From Psychrobacter immobilis (lineage in GTDB: Bacteria > Pseudomonadota > Gammaproteobacteria > Pseudomonadales > Moraxellaceae), in assembly GCF_904846285.1 (NCBI RefSeq), contig NZ_CAJHAD010000013.1:1-64000 (forward strand): a stretch of 64,000 bases of DNA. Direction: 5' to 3'. Below the pieces are notes generated by a model that saw only the letters and a list, made by a program, of their open reading frames with translations, did no database searches and was not told where the DNA came from. Within the stretch, counting starts at the first letter, position 1; each line of letters opens with the position of its first letter. This document shows, one piece after another, positions 34,433 through 42,503 of the stretch. The translations under genes and the position numbers were made by a program.

Positions 34433-34460
34433 AGACCTATCATTTATAGGTCTTTTTTTT
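34433..34460. terminator. Bidirectional terminator between the ArsR-type gene and cysA
   Basis: AGACCTAT at 34433-34440 pairs with ATAGGTCT at 34446-34453, preceded by a run of A and followed by eight T. It ends the ArsR-type gene rightward and the cys transporter operon leftward. Confidence 0.9.
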
Positions 34461-34500
34461 GTTTTCAAACTTTGTCTTAAAATACGCCTTTAATTCGGCA

Positions 34501-35223
34501 TTATACCAAGTCTAAAAAATCACTCACAAAAGCATTGGCTGGCTGGTGTATCAGCTCCTCTGACGTCCCTACTTGCTCGACGCGACCATGATTCATCACC
34601 ACAATCTCATCAGATACCGCCCGCGCCTCTTCTTGATCGTGGGTTACCATAATGCTAGTAATACCAAGCTCGTGGTGGATATTCTTTAGCCAAGTACGCA
34701 GCTCTTTACGTACCTTGGCATCTAGCGCCCCAAATGGTTCATCGAGTAATAGTAGTTTTGGCTTTACTGCCAAAGCACGTGCCAGCGCAATACGCTGACG
34801 CTGACCGCCTGATAATTGGTGCGGATAAGCATTGGCAACTTGCGGCAACTGTACTAAGTCTAACAATTCTGCAACGCGCTTATTGATATCAGCCTTACTT
34901 GGTCGCTCATTTTTTGGCAGCAAGGTTAAGCCAAAGCCGACATTATCAGCGATGTTTTTGTGGCGAAATAACGCATAGTGCTGAAACATAAAGCCGATAT
35001 GGCGCTTTTGCACGGGCGTATTGGTGACATCTAATTCATCAAACAATATTTGTCCAGAGTCTGCATACTCAAGACCAGCAATGATGCGCAGCAAGGTGGT
35101 TTTACCGCAGCCTGACGGACCAAGCAAAGTTGTCAACTTACCCGTTGGCACGGTGATATTGATATCATCTAAGGCGGTAAAATTACCGAATTTTTTATTA
35201 ACGTTACGAATCTCAATGCTCAT
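34501..35223 (-). CDS. cysA: Sulfate/thiosulfate ABC transporter ATP-binding protein CysA
   Basis: The ATPase that powers sulfate and thiosulfate import through CysT/CysW. Walker [10 protein letters not shown] (about residues 34-42), the signature [15 protein letters not shown] (about 132-146), Walker [13 protein letters not shown] and the switch histidine in MVTHDQEEA are intact. At 240 residues it is about a third shorter than E. coli CysA (365): the C-terminal TOBE-like regulatory domain is missing, and the protein ends soon after the ABC fold with FVSDFLDLV. It is the last gene of the sbp-cysT-cysW-cysA operon, followed by a strong terminator. Confidence 0.95.
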   Translation of the reverse strand: MSIEIRNVNKKFGNFTALDDINITVPTGKLTTLLGPSGCGKTTLLRIIAGLEYADSGQILFDELDVTNTPVQKRHIGFMFQHYALFRHKNIADNVGFGLTLLPKNERPSKADINKRVAELLDLVQLPQVANAYPHQLSGGQRQRIALARALAVKPKLLLLDEPFGALDAKVRKELRTWLKNIHHELGITSIMVTHDQEEARAVSDEIVVMNHGRVEQVGTSEELIHQPANAFVSDFLDLV

Positions 35224-35309
35224 AATGGGTTCTCTTATTATATTTTTGGCTTAACGTCTTAACACGGGCGGCAGATGGTTTTATGATGCCTGCTTTGTGA
35301 AGCTATTTC

Positions 35310-36269
35310 TTATAGACGACCTGTGCTTTCTGCCAAGGTTGCATCTTTAGCATTTGATGCATTGCTAGCATTGGCACTTACTGGCAATTCAGGCGCACTT
35401 GCTAAACGCTCGGACTTGGCAAACTTACGATCTTGTAGCTTGGTCATTACTTGTTGTATTAGCAGGGTCACGAGTGCCAAGCCAGCAAGTAAGCTCGATA
35501 AGGCAAAGGCGGCGGTAAAGTTATAATCGTTATAAGCAATCTCAACCAGTAGCGGCATAGTGTTAGTTTCACCGCGAATATGACCGGACACCACACTCAC
35601 CGCGCCAAACTCGCCCATCGCCCGCGCATTGGTCAAAATCAAACCATACAGCAGCGCCCATTTGATATTCGGCAGTGTCACGTGCCAAAACGTCTGCCAG
35701 CCTGTAGCGCCTAGGGTTAATGCCGCTTGCTCTTCACTATCACCTTGGGTTTGCATCAGTGGTATCAGCTCACGTGCCACAAACGGAAAGGTCACAAACA
35801 ATGTGGCTAAAATAATCCCTGGTACCGCATAAATTACCTGAAAACCCATGCTTTCAAGCCAGCCACCAATCGTAGAGTTCAGCCCGAACAATAGGACAAA
35901 CATTAAACCTGCAACCACGGGCGACACCGAAAATGGTAAATCAAGCAAGGTTGTCACCAGCTGCTTACCTTTAAACTGATAACGGGTGACGAGCCAGGCA
36001 ATCGCGATGCCCATCACCATGTTAATCGGCAATACAATCGCGGCAGTAATTAAGGTTAGCTTAATTGCCTGCAAGGCCTCAGGGTCGACTAATGAGGCAA
36101 TATATAACTGCCAACCGTTTTTAAAGGCTTCATAGAATACCGCCAACAATGGCACGACCAACATGATGACCATAAATAACACCGCGATGGTAATAAAGGT
36201 ACGTCGTATCCATGGCGTGTCCTTAGTCGCTGGGTTGCTTTGGTAGTCGTAGCTATTAGAGATTTGCAT
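35310..36269 (-). CDS. cysW: Sulfate ABC transporter permease CysW
   Basis: Inner-membrane permease of the sulfate importer with six transmembrane helices. The EAA loop that contacts CysA is EEQAALTLGATGWQTFWHVTLPNIKWALLYG (about residues 185-215). The GEFGAVSVVSGHIRGETNTMPLLVEI segment is specific to sulfate permeases. The start at 36269 was chosen because the ATG overlaps the cysT stop in TAATG with GGAG upstream; an in-frame ATG 33 bases earlier lies inside cysT. The C-terminal tail of about 35 residues is rich in Ala, Ser and Asn and is probably unstructured. A gap of 86 bases separates it from cysA. Confidence 0.94.
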   Translation of the reverse strand: MQISNSYDYQSNPATKDTPWIRRTFITIAVLFMVIMLVVPLLAVFYEAFKNGWQLYIASLVDPEALQAIKLTLITAAIVLPINMVMGIAIAWLVTRYQFKGKQLVTTLLDLPFSVSPVVAGLMFVLLFGLNSTIGGWLESMGFQVIYAVPGIILATLFVTFPFVARELIPLMQTQGDSEEQAALTLGATGWQTFWHVTLPNIKWALLYGLILTNARAMGEFGAVSVVSGHIRGETNTMPLLVEIAYNDYNFTAAFALSSLLAGLALVTLLIQQVMTKLQDRKFAKSERLASAPELPVSANASNASNAKDATLAESTGRL

Positions 36270-37153
36270 TAGCGGGCTCCTACGCGGCGCGACAGCTTCC
36301 ACTGTACGATATTAATGGTCAATAAAATTACAAATGAGATCAGTAGCATAAATAGTGCAACCGCTGAGGCGCCTTGAACATCAAACTGCTCGAGCTTGCT
36401 GATAATAATGAGCGGTAAAATCTCAGACTGCATCGGAATATTGCCGGCGATAAAAATCACCGAACCATACTCGCCAGTCGCACGGGCAAACATCATGCCA
36501 GCGCCCATGAGCAGTGCGGGTAACAGCTCTGGTAAAATGACTTTACGAAAGGTCGTAAATCGATTGGCACCCAATACTGCGGCCGCCTCTTCAAACTCAA
36601 CGGACAATTCTGCCAATACTGGCTGTACCGCACGGACGATAAACGGAAAACTCACGACTATTAAAGCGAGCCAAATACCTAATGGCGTAAAGGCGACTTG
36701 AATATCAAACTTGGCAAACCACTGGCCGATTAAACCATTAGGCGCATAAAGAGTCGCAAGTGAAATACCGGTAACGGCTGTCGGTAGTGCAAATGGTAAA
36801 TCAACCAACGCATTAATCAACGACTTACCCCAAAACTCATAGCGCACTAGCACCCAAGCAACCAACGTGCCAAATACCATATTGGTGAGCATCGCCAGAA
36901 ACGACATCCATAAGCTAAGTTTGATAGCAGCGGTGACTTGCGGCTGAGTAATGGTCTCCCAAAAGCCCGTCCAGCCCATCTGTGTCGTGGTATAGGCCAT
37001 CATGGCAAACGGTAGCACCACTAGTAATGATAAGCTAAAGACAGTGATGCCCATACTTAGCCCAAACCCTGGTAACACATTACGCTGGCGCAAGCGCGTC
37101 AGCCAACCTTTTTTATTGACGGGTTTGCTGGCAGGAGAAGTTGTTGCACTCAT
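36269..37153 (-). CDS. cysT: Sulfate ABC transporter permease CysT
   Basis: The partner permease of CysW (also called CysU), 294 residues with six predicted membrane helices. The EAA loop is FEEAAAVLGANRFTTFRKVILPELLPALLMG near residues 190-220, and FARATGEYGSVIFIAGNIPMQSEILPL is typical of sulfate permeases. It is translationally coupled to cysW by a one-base stop/start overlap. It lies 226 bases downstream of the binding-protein gene, with a hairpin between them that may reduce permease expression relative to the binding protein. Confidence 0.94.
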   Translation of the reverse strand: MSATTSPASKPVNKKGWLTRLRQRNVLPGFGLSMGITVFSLSLLVVLPFAMMAYTTTQMGWTGFWETITQPQVTAAIKLSLWMSFLAMLTNMVFGTLVAWVLVRYEFWGKSLINALVDLPFALPTAVTGISLATLYAPNGLIGQWFAKFDIQVAFTPLGIWLALIVVSFPFIVRAVQPVLAELSVEFEEAAAVLGANRFTTFRKVILPELLPALLMGAGMMFARATGEYGSVIFIAGNIPMQSEILPLIIISKLEQFDVQGASAVALFMLLISFVILLTINIVQWKLSRRVGAR

Positions 37154-37246
37154 AGTGATGTCCTATTGCCTAACTGATGGCACTTAATTATTAATCGTAA
37201 GTACCACGTGATATCAAATGTATTTATTATTGGTCTACTTAAGCGC

Positions 37247-37279
37247 TAAAGGACACAGCGTGGGTAGCCATGTCCTTTA
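37247..37279 (-). promoter_or_regulatory. Intergenic hairpin between sbp and cysT
   Basis: TAAAGGACA at 37247-37255 and TGTCCTTTA at 37271-37279 form a perfect 9-bp stem with a 15-base loop. It lacks a T-run. In transporter operons, stems between the binding-protein gene and the permease genes often protect the upstream message and lower downstream expression. Confidence 0.5.
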
Positions 37280-37379
37280 TGTGCTCGGACGTTACTCTAA
37301 AGCTGACTGCTTAACCGCTATTTAATAAAAAGCTCATAAAAACTTCATAAATGGGCTAGGCAGTCAGCGTACTAGCGGC

Positions 37380-38483
37380 TTACTTTGGTGCATTAATGGC
37401 TAGCTGATCGAACACGCCGCCATCGCTAAAGTAAGTGCTCATGATTTCATCCCACGTGCCAAAAGCATCGTTTGGACGGAAAGTATCGATAGGTGGCAAT
37501 TTATCGCTGTTTTTATCAAGCACACTTTTCACGCTTGGGCGCAGATATAAATTGGCTGCCAATTGCTGAGCTTGCTCGCTCCATAAGTAATCAAGATAGG
37601 CTTTTGCCGCATCGGTCGTGCCTTTTTTATCGGTCACGGTTTTCACAACAGCAACTGGGCTTTCAGATTTGATAGAGTATTTAGGATAAACGATATCCAC
37701 TTTACCCAAACCAAAATCAGTGGCGGCAAGGTTGGCCTCATTCTCAAAGGTCACTAAGACATCACCAATACCGCGCTGTACGAAAGTCGTCGTCGCTGCA
37801 CGCCCGCCATTCTCATAGACTTTGACGTTTTTAAGCATGTCTTTGACGTAGTTTTTGGCTTGTATTTCATCTTTATTAAACGCATGCAAACCATAACCAT
37901 AAGCGCCTAAGAAAGCATAGCGACCATTACCCGTGACTTTTGGGTTGGCCATGACAATCTCAACGCCTTCTTTGGTCAAATCCTGCCAGTCGTTAATGCC
38001 TTTAGGATTGTCTTTACGCACTAGGAATACGATGGTACTGGTAAAAGGTACGGCGTTATCAGGGAACTTGCTTTGCCAATCTGACTCAACCAAGCCTTTT
38101 TTCTCGAGTAGCTCAATATCTGAACCTTGGTTCATGGTCGCGACATCGGCTTGCAAACCATTAGCCACCGACAATGCTTGCTTACTTGAACCACCATGAG
38201 ATTGCTTGATTAAGATATTGCTGTTTGGGTGCTCAGCTTTATAGTGGTCTACGAATAATGGGTTGTAGTCTTTATAAAAATCGCGTGCCACATCGTAAGA
38301 GACGTTTAATAGCTCAATATCTTGCCCCTCAGTAGTAGCAGGCGTGCCTTCCGCATTGGTCGCTGGTTCAGCTTTTTCGCTATTGCTACAACCTGCCATA
38401 CCTAAAGTGAGCGCCACACCGGCGATACTTAGAGCGCTAAGCGTTTTATTTTTATATTTATAACCTGTGGTATATGATGTCAT
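37380..38483 (-). CDS. sbp: Sulfate-binding lipoprotein Sbp
   Basis: The 367-residue substrate-binding protein that presents sulfate to CysT/CysW. The N-terminus has a lipobox (LTLGMAGC at about residue 32), so it is membrane-anchored rather than freely periplasmic as in enteric bacteria. The mature part shows the family signatures LLNVSYDVARDFYKDYNPLF, IKQSHGGSSKQALSVANGLQAD and GNGRYAFLGAYGYGL, which carry sulfate-contacting residues. A second, closely similar gene lies upstream on the same strand. It is probably co-transcribed with cysT, cysW and cysA. Confidence 0.93.
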   Translation of the reverse strand: MTSYTTGYKYKNKTLSALSIAGVALTLGMAGCSNSEKAEPATNAEGTPATTEGQDIELLNVSYDVARDFYKDYNPLFVDHYKAEHPNSNILIKQSHGGSSKQALSVANGLQADVATMNQGSDIELLEKKGLVESDWQSKFPDNAVPFTSTIVFLVRKDNPKGINDWQDLTKEGVEIVMANPKVTGNGRYAFLGAYGYGLHAFNKDEIQAKNYVKDMLKNVKVYENGGRAATTTFVQRGIGDVLVTFENEANLAATDFGLGKVDIVYPKYSIKSESPVAVVKTVTDKKGTTDAAKAYLDYLWSEQAQQLAANLYLRPSVKSVLDKNSDKLPPIDTFRPNDAFGTWDEIMSTYFSDGGVFDQLAINAPK

Positions 38484-38700
38484 GGCTGCCTCAAAAGGGA
38501 TTGGTTAGTTAATGCAAGTATGCTAACAGCGCAAGCTTATTATGTTTAATGATGAATATGCGTATGTTATTGCCAAAATGGAATATAGTATTTATAAAGA
38601 TAAGGTTATCAATAGTTTAAATGCCATAACTTATGGGTCACTTTAAATATTTTATAAATCGAGAATTTGACTCCAAGAATTTGGCTGATATTTATAAACT

Positions 38701-38740
38701 GCTTTAACCTTTTATAAAGCCATTTATAAGGGGTTAAAGC
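38701..38740 (-). promoter_or_regulatory. Long hairpin between the two sulfate-binding protein genes
   Basis: Arms of 18 bases (38701-38718 and 38723-38740) enclose a 4-base loop GCCA. Sixteen positions pair as Watson-Crick and the other two as wobble pairs. It starts just 28 bases past the upstream gene's stop on the minus strand. No T-run follows, so it is more likely an mRNA-stabilising or processing stem than a strict terminator. Confidence 0.6.
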
Positions 38741-38768
38741 TATAAATAAATGACTTCGGGGCTGACTG

Positions 38769-39989
38769 TTATTTAACCTGTGCCAGCTGATCAAAACGCC
38801 CGCCATCGACAAAGAACGTCGCCATAATACTGTCCCAATCTCCAAACACTTCAACCGGCTCAAAGGTTTGAATATCCTTTAAGGTGCCTGTATGGGCTGC
38901 GAGCACCTCTTTATTGCTCGGGCGCAGATACATCTTTGCCATCAGCTCTTGCGCAGGCTTGTCCCACAATGTTTTTAGATAAGCAGTTGCCGCAGTAGTT
39001 GAGCCTTTTTTCTCAGTCACCGAGCTGACGATTGCCACTGGATTATGGATGATGATGGAATAGCTAGGATAAACAATGTCGACTTGACCTTTGGCAAATT
39101 GCTTGGCGACCAAATGTGCCTCATTTTCAGTGGTAATAAGCACATCTCCTAGCCCGCGCTGGGTAAAGCTGGTGGTCGCAGCGCGCGCGCCATTGTCATA
39201 AGTCACGACATTGGCGAGCACTTTTTTCATGAAGGCATCGGTTTTTTGTGGTTGAGTAACCGATTCTTTAAATTGGTGCAATCCTGAGCCATAAGCGCCC
39301 AAAAAGGCATAGCGTGCCGTACCGCTGGTTTTCGGATTGGGCATCACCACGTCAATATCCGCACGTGCCAAATCTGCCCAGTCTTTGATGTTTTTTGGGT
39401 TGCCACTACGTACCAGTAATATCATGGTGGTGCTATAAGGAACGGCATTATCAGGAAACGCCTGCCGCCAATCCGCTTTTACCAGACCTTTTTCAACCAA
39501 CATGTTCATATCGCTTTCTTGGTTTAAGGTCACCACGTCCGCTTGTAAACCATTGGCGACTGATAGTGCTTGTTTACTTGCGCCGCCGTGCGATTGTTGG
39601 ATATCGACCTTACTATCAGGGTATTGATCCTTATAAATGCTAGTAAATAGCGGGTTATAATCTTTATAAAAATCACGTGAGACATCGTAAGAGACATTAA
39701 GTAGGCTGACATTTTGCTTATCGCTTGCCTCACTATTGGTACCATCGCTCGTGCCACTTTGAGTAGCTTTGGTAGGATTACAGCCAGTCATTAGCATGGC
39801 AACGGCGAATACACCACCCAACTTAAAGCTGAAATTAAAACGGTCAGTGGCAAGCTTTGATTGCCTACTTTTATTTTTAATAAGTGCTTGGGTATTAATC
39901 AGTTCAAGTTTATTAGTTGCTTTTTCAATGCGTCGGTTCGTTGCTTGCATAACGGCTCTCGATAATGTTGATAGAAGCCTTATTCTCAA
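38769..39989 (-). CDS. Second sulfate-binding lipoprotein (Sbp paralogue)
   Basis: A sulfate/thiosulfate-binding protein of up to 406 residues, paralogous to the downstream sbp. It shares SLLNVSYDVSRDFYKDYNPLF, QQSHGGASKQALSVANGLQAD and GTARYAFLGAYGSGLHQF. A lipobox (VAMLMTGC) lies only at about residue 70, which would make the signal region unusually long. A start at the ATG 39 bases further in (39950) or later is possible but still leaves a 55-residue basic leader, so the true N-terminus is uncertain. It may prefer thiosulfate, as CysP does, or be a specialised copy. It heads the transporter operon, with a 359-base upstream region likely bound by a CysB-type activator. Confidence 0.88.
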   Translation of the reverse strand: MRIRLLSTLSRAVMQATNRRIEKATNKLELINTQALIKNKSRQSKLATDRFNFSFKLGGVFAVAMLMTGCNPTKATQSGTSDGTNSEASDKQNVSLLNVSYDVSRDFYKDYNPLFTSIYKDQYPDSKVDIQQSHGGASKQALSVANGLQADVVTLNQESDMNMLVEKGLVKADWRQAFPDNAVPYSTTMILLVRSGNPKNIKDWADLARADIDVVMPNPKTSGTARYAFLGAYGSGLHQFKESVTQPQKTDAFMKKVLANVVTYDNGARAATTSFTQRGLGDVLITTENEAHLVAKQFAKGQVDIVYPSYSIIIHNPVAIVSSVTEKKGSTTAATAYLKTLWDKPAQELMAKMYLRPSNKEVLAAHTGTLKDIQTFEPVEVFGDWDSIMATFFVDGGRFDQLAQVK

Positions 39990-40348
39990 ATATGATTAGC
40001 CGTATCAAAGGTTATCATTTCTTGAATGCTGTTCTATGGATGATGAGCGATATGCTAACAGCCTGTGAGGCAATTGCTTAGTGACAAATACGCTTATCGA
40101 GTTATTAACTTGGCATAAGTAATTTTATTAGTTATTCTAAAGTGGTTGTTTTTCATGAATATTTTTGCAATTTTGTGATAAGCAGACACTTTTGAGTAAG
40201 TTACGGTATTGCTTAGGCTCTAGACGAACCTTTATAGAGTCGATATTATCCCTTAGCTTGTTATATATCAGGCGACGCACTGATAAAACTTAGTCGATCC
40301 GCTTTCACTTATTTCCTGTTTACTAACCCCTTTATTCAAGGTAATGCA
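39990..40348. other. Divergent promoter region of the sulfate transport operon
   Basis: A 359-base stretch without a gene, between the leftward sulfate-binding gene and a rightward lipoprotein gene. It is AT-rich around 40100-40200 (TTATTAGTTATTCTAAAGTGG), compatible with CysB-type activator sites, but these have no strict consensus. No repeat stands out. Confidence 0.45.
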
Positions 40349-40873
40349 ATGATCAAGTCTTCACCTCGTCATGCCCGCCACTCACACTTTTTTGCTGTTA
40401 TTGTAACGACCTCTGTCGCTTTATTTGCCTTAAGTGGCTGTAATAACGTAACGCCAAGCGTCAATAACCAAACGATTAAGCAACCAAACGCTGCCGTCAC
40501 GCCAGCGGTGCAGACGGTCGTTGGCGATTATGCCTCTGAAGATTATGCCAAGCGTGCACAAGGCTATGATTGGGTGGGTGTGATGATAAGAGCTGACGGA
40601 AATGAGCAAATTGATATCAAGGTACGAGCGCGTGGTGATGTGAAAAAACCAACTTGTCACTTCGATGGTAAAGCGACATTAATGGGTCAAGACGAGGCAC
40701 ACGGTGTCATTTTTCAAAGTAAGGTTAATGACAGTACCGCCTTTTTTCAATTTAAAGATGATACGTTGACTATTGATAGCCAAGATAAGTACGCGCTGAA
40801 TTATTTTTGTTCGGGTGGAGCTTCACTCGTTGGCGAGTATCAAAAGCTTGAGGGTGATTTAGCGCTCAATTAA
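40349..40873 (+). CDS. Putative lipoprotein of unknown function
   Basis: A 174-residue protein with a basic N-terminus, a hydrophobic stretch and the lipobox A-L-S-G-C at about residue 30. The mature domain includes YDWVGVMIRADGNEQIDIKV and a CHFDGKATLMGQDEAHGVIF segment, suggesting a beta-barrel or lipocalin-like fold. A pair of cysteines (about residues 109 and 152) may be bridged. I do not recognise the family. It sits alone between the sulfate transport operon and sat and ends in a strong terminator, so any link to sulfur metabolism is only positional. Confidence 0.75.
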   Translation: MIKSSPRHARHSHFFAVIVTTSVALFALSGCNNVTPSVNNQTIKQPNAAVTPAVQTVVGDYASEDYAKRAQGYDWVGVMIRADGNEQIDIKVRARGDVKKPTCHFDGKATLMGQDEAHGVIFQSKVNDSTAFFQFKDDTLTIDSQDKYALNYFCSGGASLVGEYQKLEGDLALN

Positions 40874-40913
40874 TAGCTTTAATTGCCTATTTTAGATAAT
40901 AAAATGAGATAAG

Positions 40914-40952
40914 AAAAAAGGTGTCAGAGTAACTATCTGGCACCTTTTTTCT
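40914..40952. terminator. Bidirectional terminator between lipoprotein gene and sat
   Basis: GGTGTCAGA at 40920-40928 pairs with TCTGGCACC at 40936-40944 with one wobble, flanked by A-run and T-run. It ends both convergent transcripts. Confidence 0.88.
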
Positions 40953-40983
40953 TGCGCATTATCTTTTTTCAATATTAAGGTTT

Positions 40984-42237
40984 TTACACTGCAGAAGCAC
41001 CGACCAATTTCACCTCAGCACGTTCTTCCTTAGCGATACCAGCATAGTAATGTCGCAAAATCTCTAGCACTTCAGGACGGCTAAAGTTCTCTGGTACATC
41101 GAGGTCTTCTGATAGCGCTTTACGTAGCTTGGTGCCTGAAACCTTGACATGCTCAGATGCTTCATGCGGGCAAGTTTTATCAGAAGCCATGGCGTTACAA
41201 GCATTACACCAAAACGTCCAACCAATTTTTAGCGGCTGCGTAATCAAGTCGTCTTTACCAACATATTCAAAGATGGTTTGCGCATCAAACGCGCCATAAT
41301 AATCACCAACGCCCGCATGGTCACGACCAACAATCAGATGACTACAGCCGTAGTTTTGACGGAATACCGCATGTAGTAGCGCCTCGCGTGGTCCAGCATA
41401 ACGCATATCGAGCGGATACCCAGCTTGGATAACGGTGTCTGCTCTAAAGTAATTATCAATCAAGGTCTTGATAGCTTCTTGACGCACTTCGGCTGGGATG
41501 TCGCCCGGTTTTAGTGCGCCGAGTAGTGAATGAATCAATACGCCGTCGCAAATTTCGATAGCAATCTTGGCAAGATATTCGTGCGAGCGGTGCATCGGAT
41601 TACGCGTTTGGAAGGCGGCAACCGTTTTCCAGCCCTTGGCATCCAAAATCTCGCGCGTCTCAGCGGGTGTTTTGTAAATCTCTGGGTATAAGGTTGGGAA
41701 CTCGCCTTCGCTTAGTACTTCGACACTACCGGCGATGTTTACGTCACCTTGGTTAAGTACTTGCTGCACGCCCGGATGCTCGCTATCGGTGGTGGTAAAG
41801 ACTTGCTGACACTCATGGGCTTTATCGATGGTATAGGTTTCTTCTACCGTTAAAATGCCCATAATTTCGCCATCTTTTGCGACCAATGCCACTTTATCAC
41901 CTTGGTTTAGGCTGTCGGCGGTTGCTTTTGGCGCTGATAAAGTAATAGGAATCGGCCAAAACAAGCCAGCATTGTCGCCACTTTGCAGGCGCATATTATC
42001 CACGACGCCTTGCCAATCTGCCTGATTCATAAAACCATTTAGCGGGGTAAAGCCGCCAATCCCAAGCATAATCAAATCGCCACGCTCGCGAGAGCTTAAG
42101 GTAATCGTCGGCAGCGTGCTGGCAAGCTTTAATGCTTGCTTGCGCGCCTCACCTTTTAATAGTAATGGTTTTAGCTCGCTGCTGCCGTGCGGCGGAACAA
42201 GTTTTGATGAGGAGAGATTGGGATTGGTAGATGTCAT
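40984..42237 (-). CDS. sat: Sulfate adenylyltransferase (ATP sulfurylase), Sat type
   Basis: A 417-residue single-subunit ATP sulfurylase making APS from sulfate and ATP, the first activation step of sulfate assimilation. An N-terminal PUA-like domain is followed by the catalytic domain with [14 protein letters not shown] (the H-x-x-H nucleotide motif, about residue 195-210) and [19 protein letters not shown] near 290. [18 protein letters not shown] segment near 350 holds the cysteines that bind zinc in related enzymes. This is the Sat form, not the CysD/CysN pair of enteric bacteria. No APS kinase domain is attached. It is divergent from cysI across 266 bases, suggesting shared control. Confidence 0.95.
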   Translation of the reverse strand: MTSTNPNLSSSKLVPPHGSSELKPLLLKGEARKQALKLASTLPTITLSSRERGDLIMLGIGGFTPLNGFMNQADWQGVVDNMRLQSGDNAGLFWPIPITLSAPKATADSLNQGDKVALVAKDGEIMGILTVEETYTIDKAHECQQVFTTTDSEHPGVQQVLNQGDVNIAGSVEVLSEGEFPTLYPEIYKTPAETREILDAKGWKTVAAFQTRNPMHRSHEYLAKIAIEICDGVLIHSLLGALKPGDIPAEVRQEAIKTLIDNYFRADTVIQAGYPLDMRYAGPREALLHAVFRQNYGCSHLIVGRDHAGVGDYYGAFDAQTIFEYVGKDDLITQPLKIGWTFWCNACNAMASDKTCPHEASEHVKVSGTKLRKALSEDLDVPENFSRPEVLEILRHYYAGIAKEERAEVKLVGASAV

Positions 42238-42503
42238 TTTTAAAACCTTAATAATGAAATTGAGAGATAGTTGGTCAGGAGAATGAGCGATTAAATTTGA
42301 TAAACATAGGCTACCTAACTTTGGTTATGAAAATTTATGCTGTGTTTGGATATGGATATGTCTTAAAGGAATTTATGTTTATAGATTTAAGCTTATATGA
42401 TGTGACTCTGAATTGTTTACCTTGCGATTGGCAATACAAGCGATCACACGCAAATCATTTTCGTCGCGGCTTTTTAAGTTAAAAACAAAATTGAGATTAC
42501 GTC

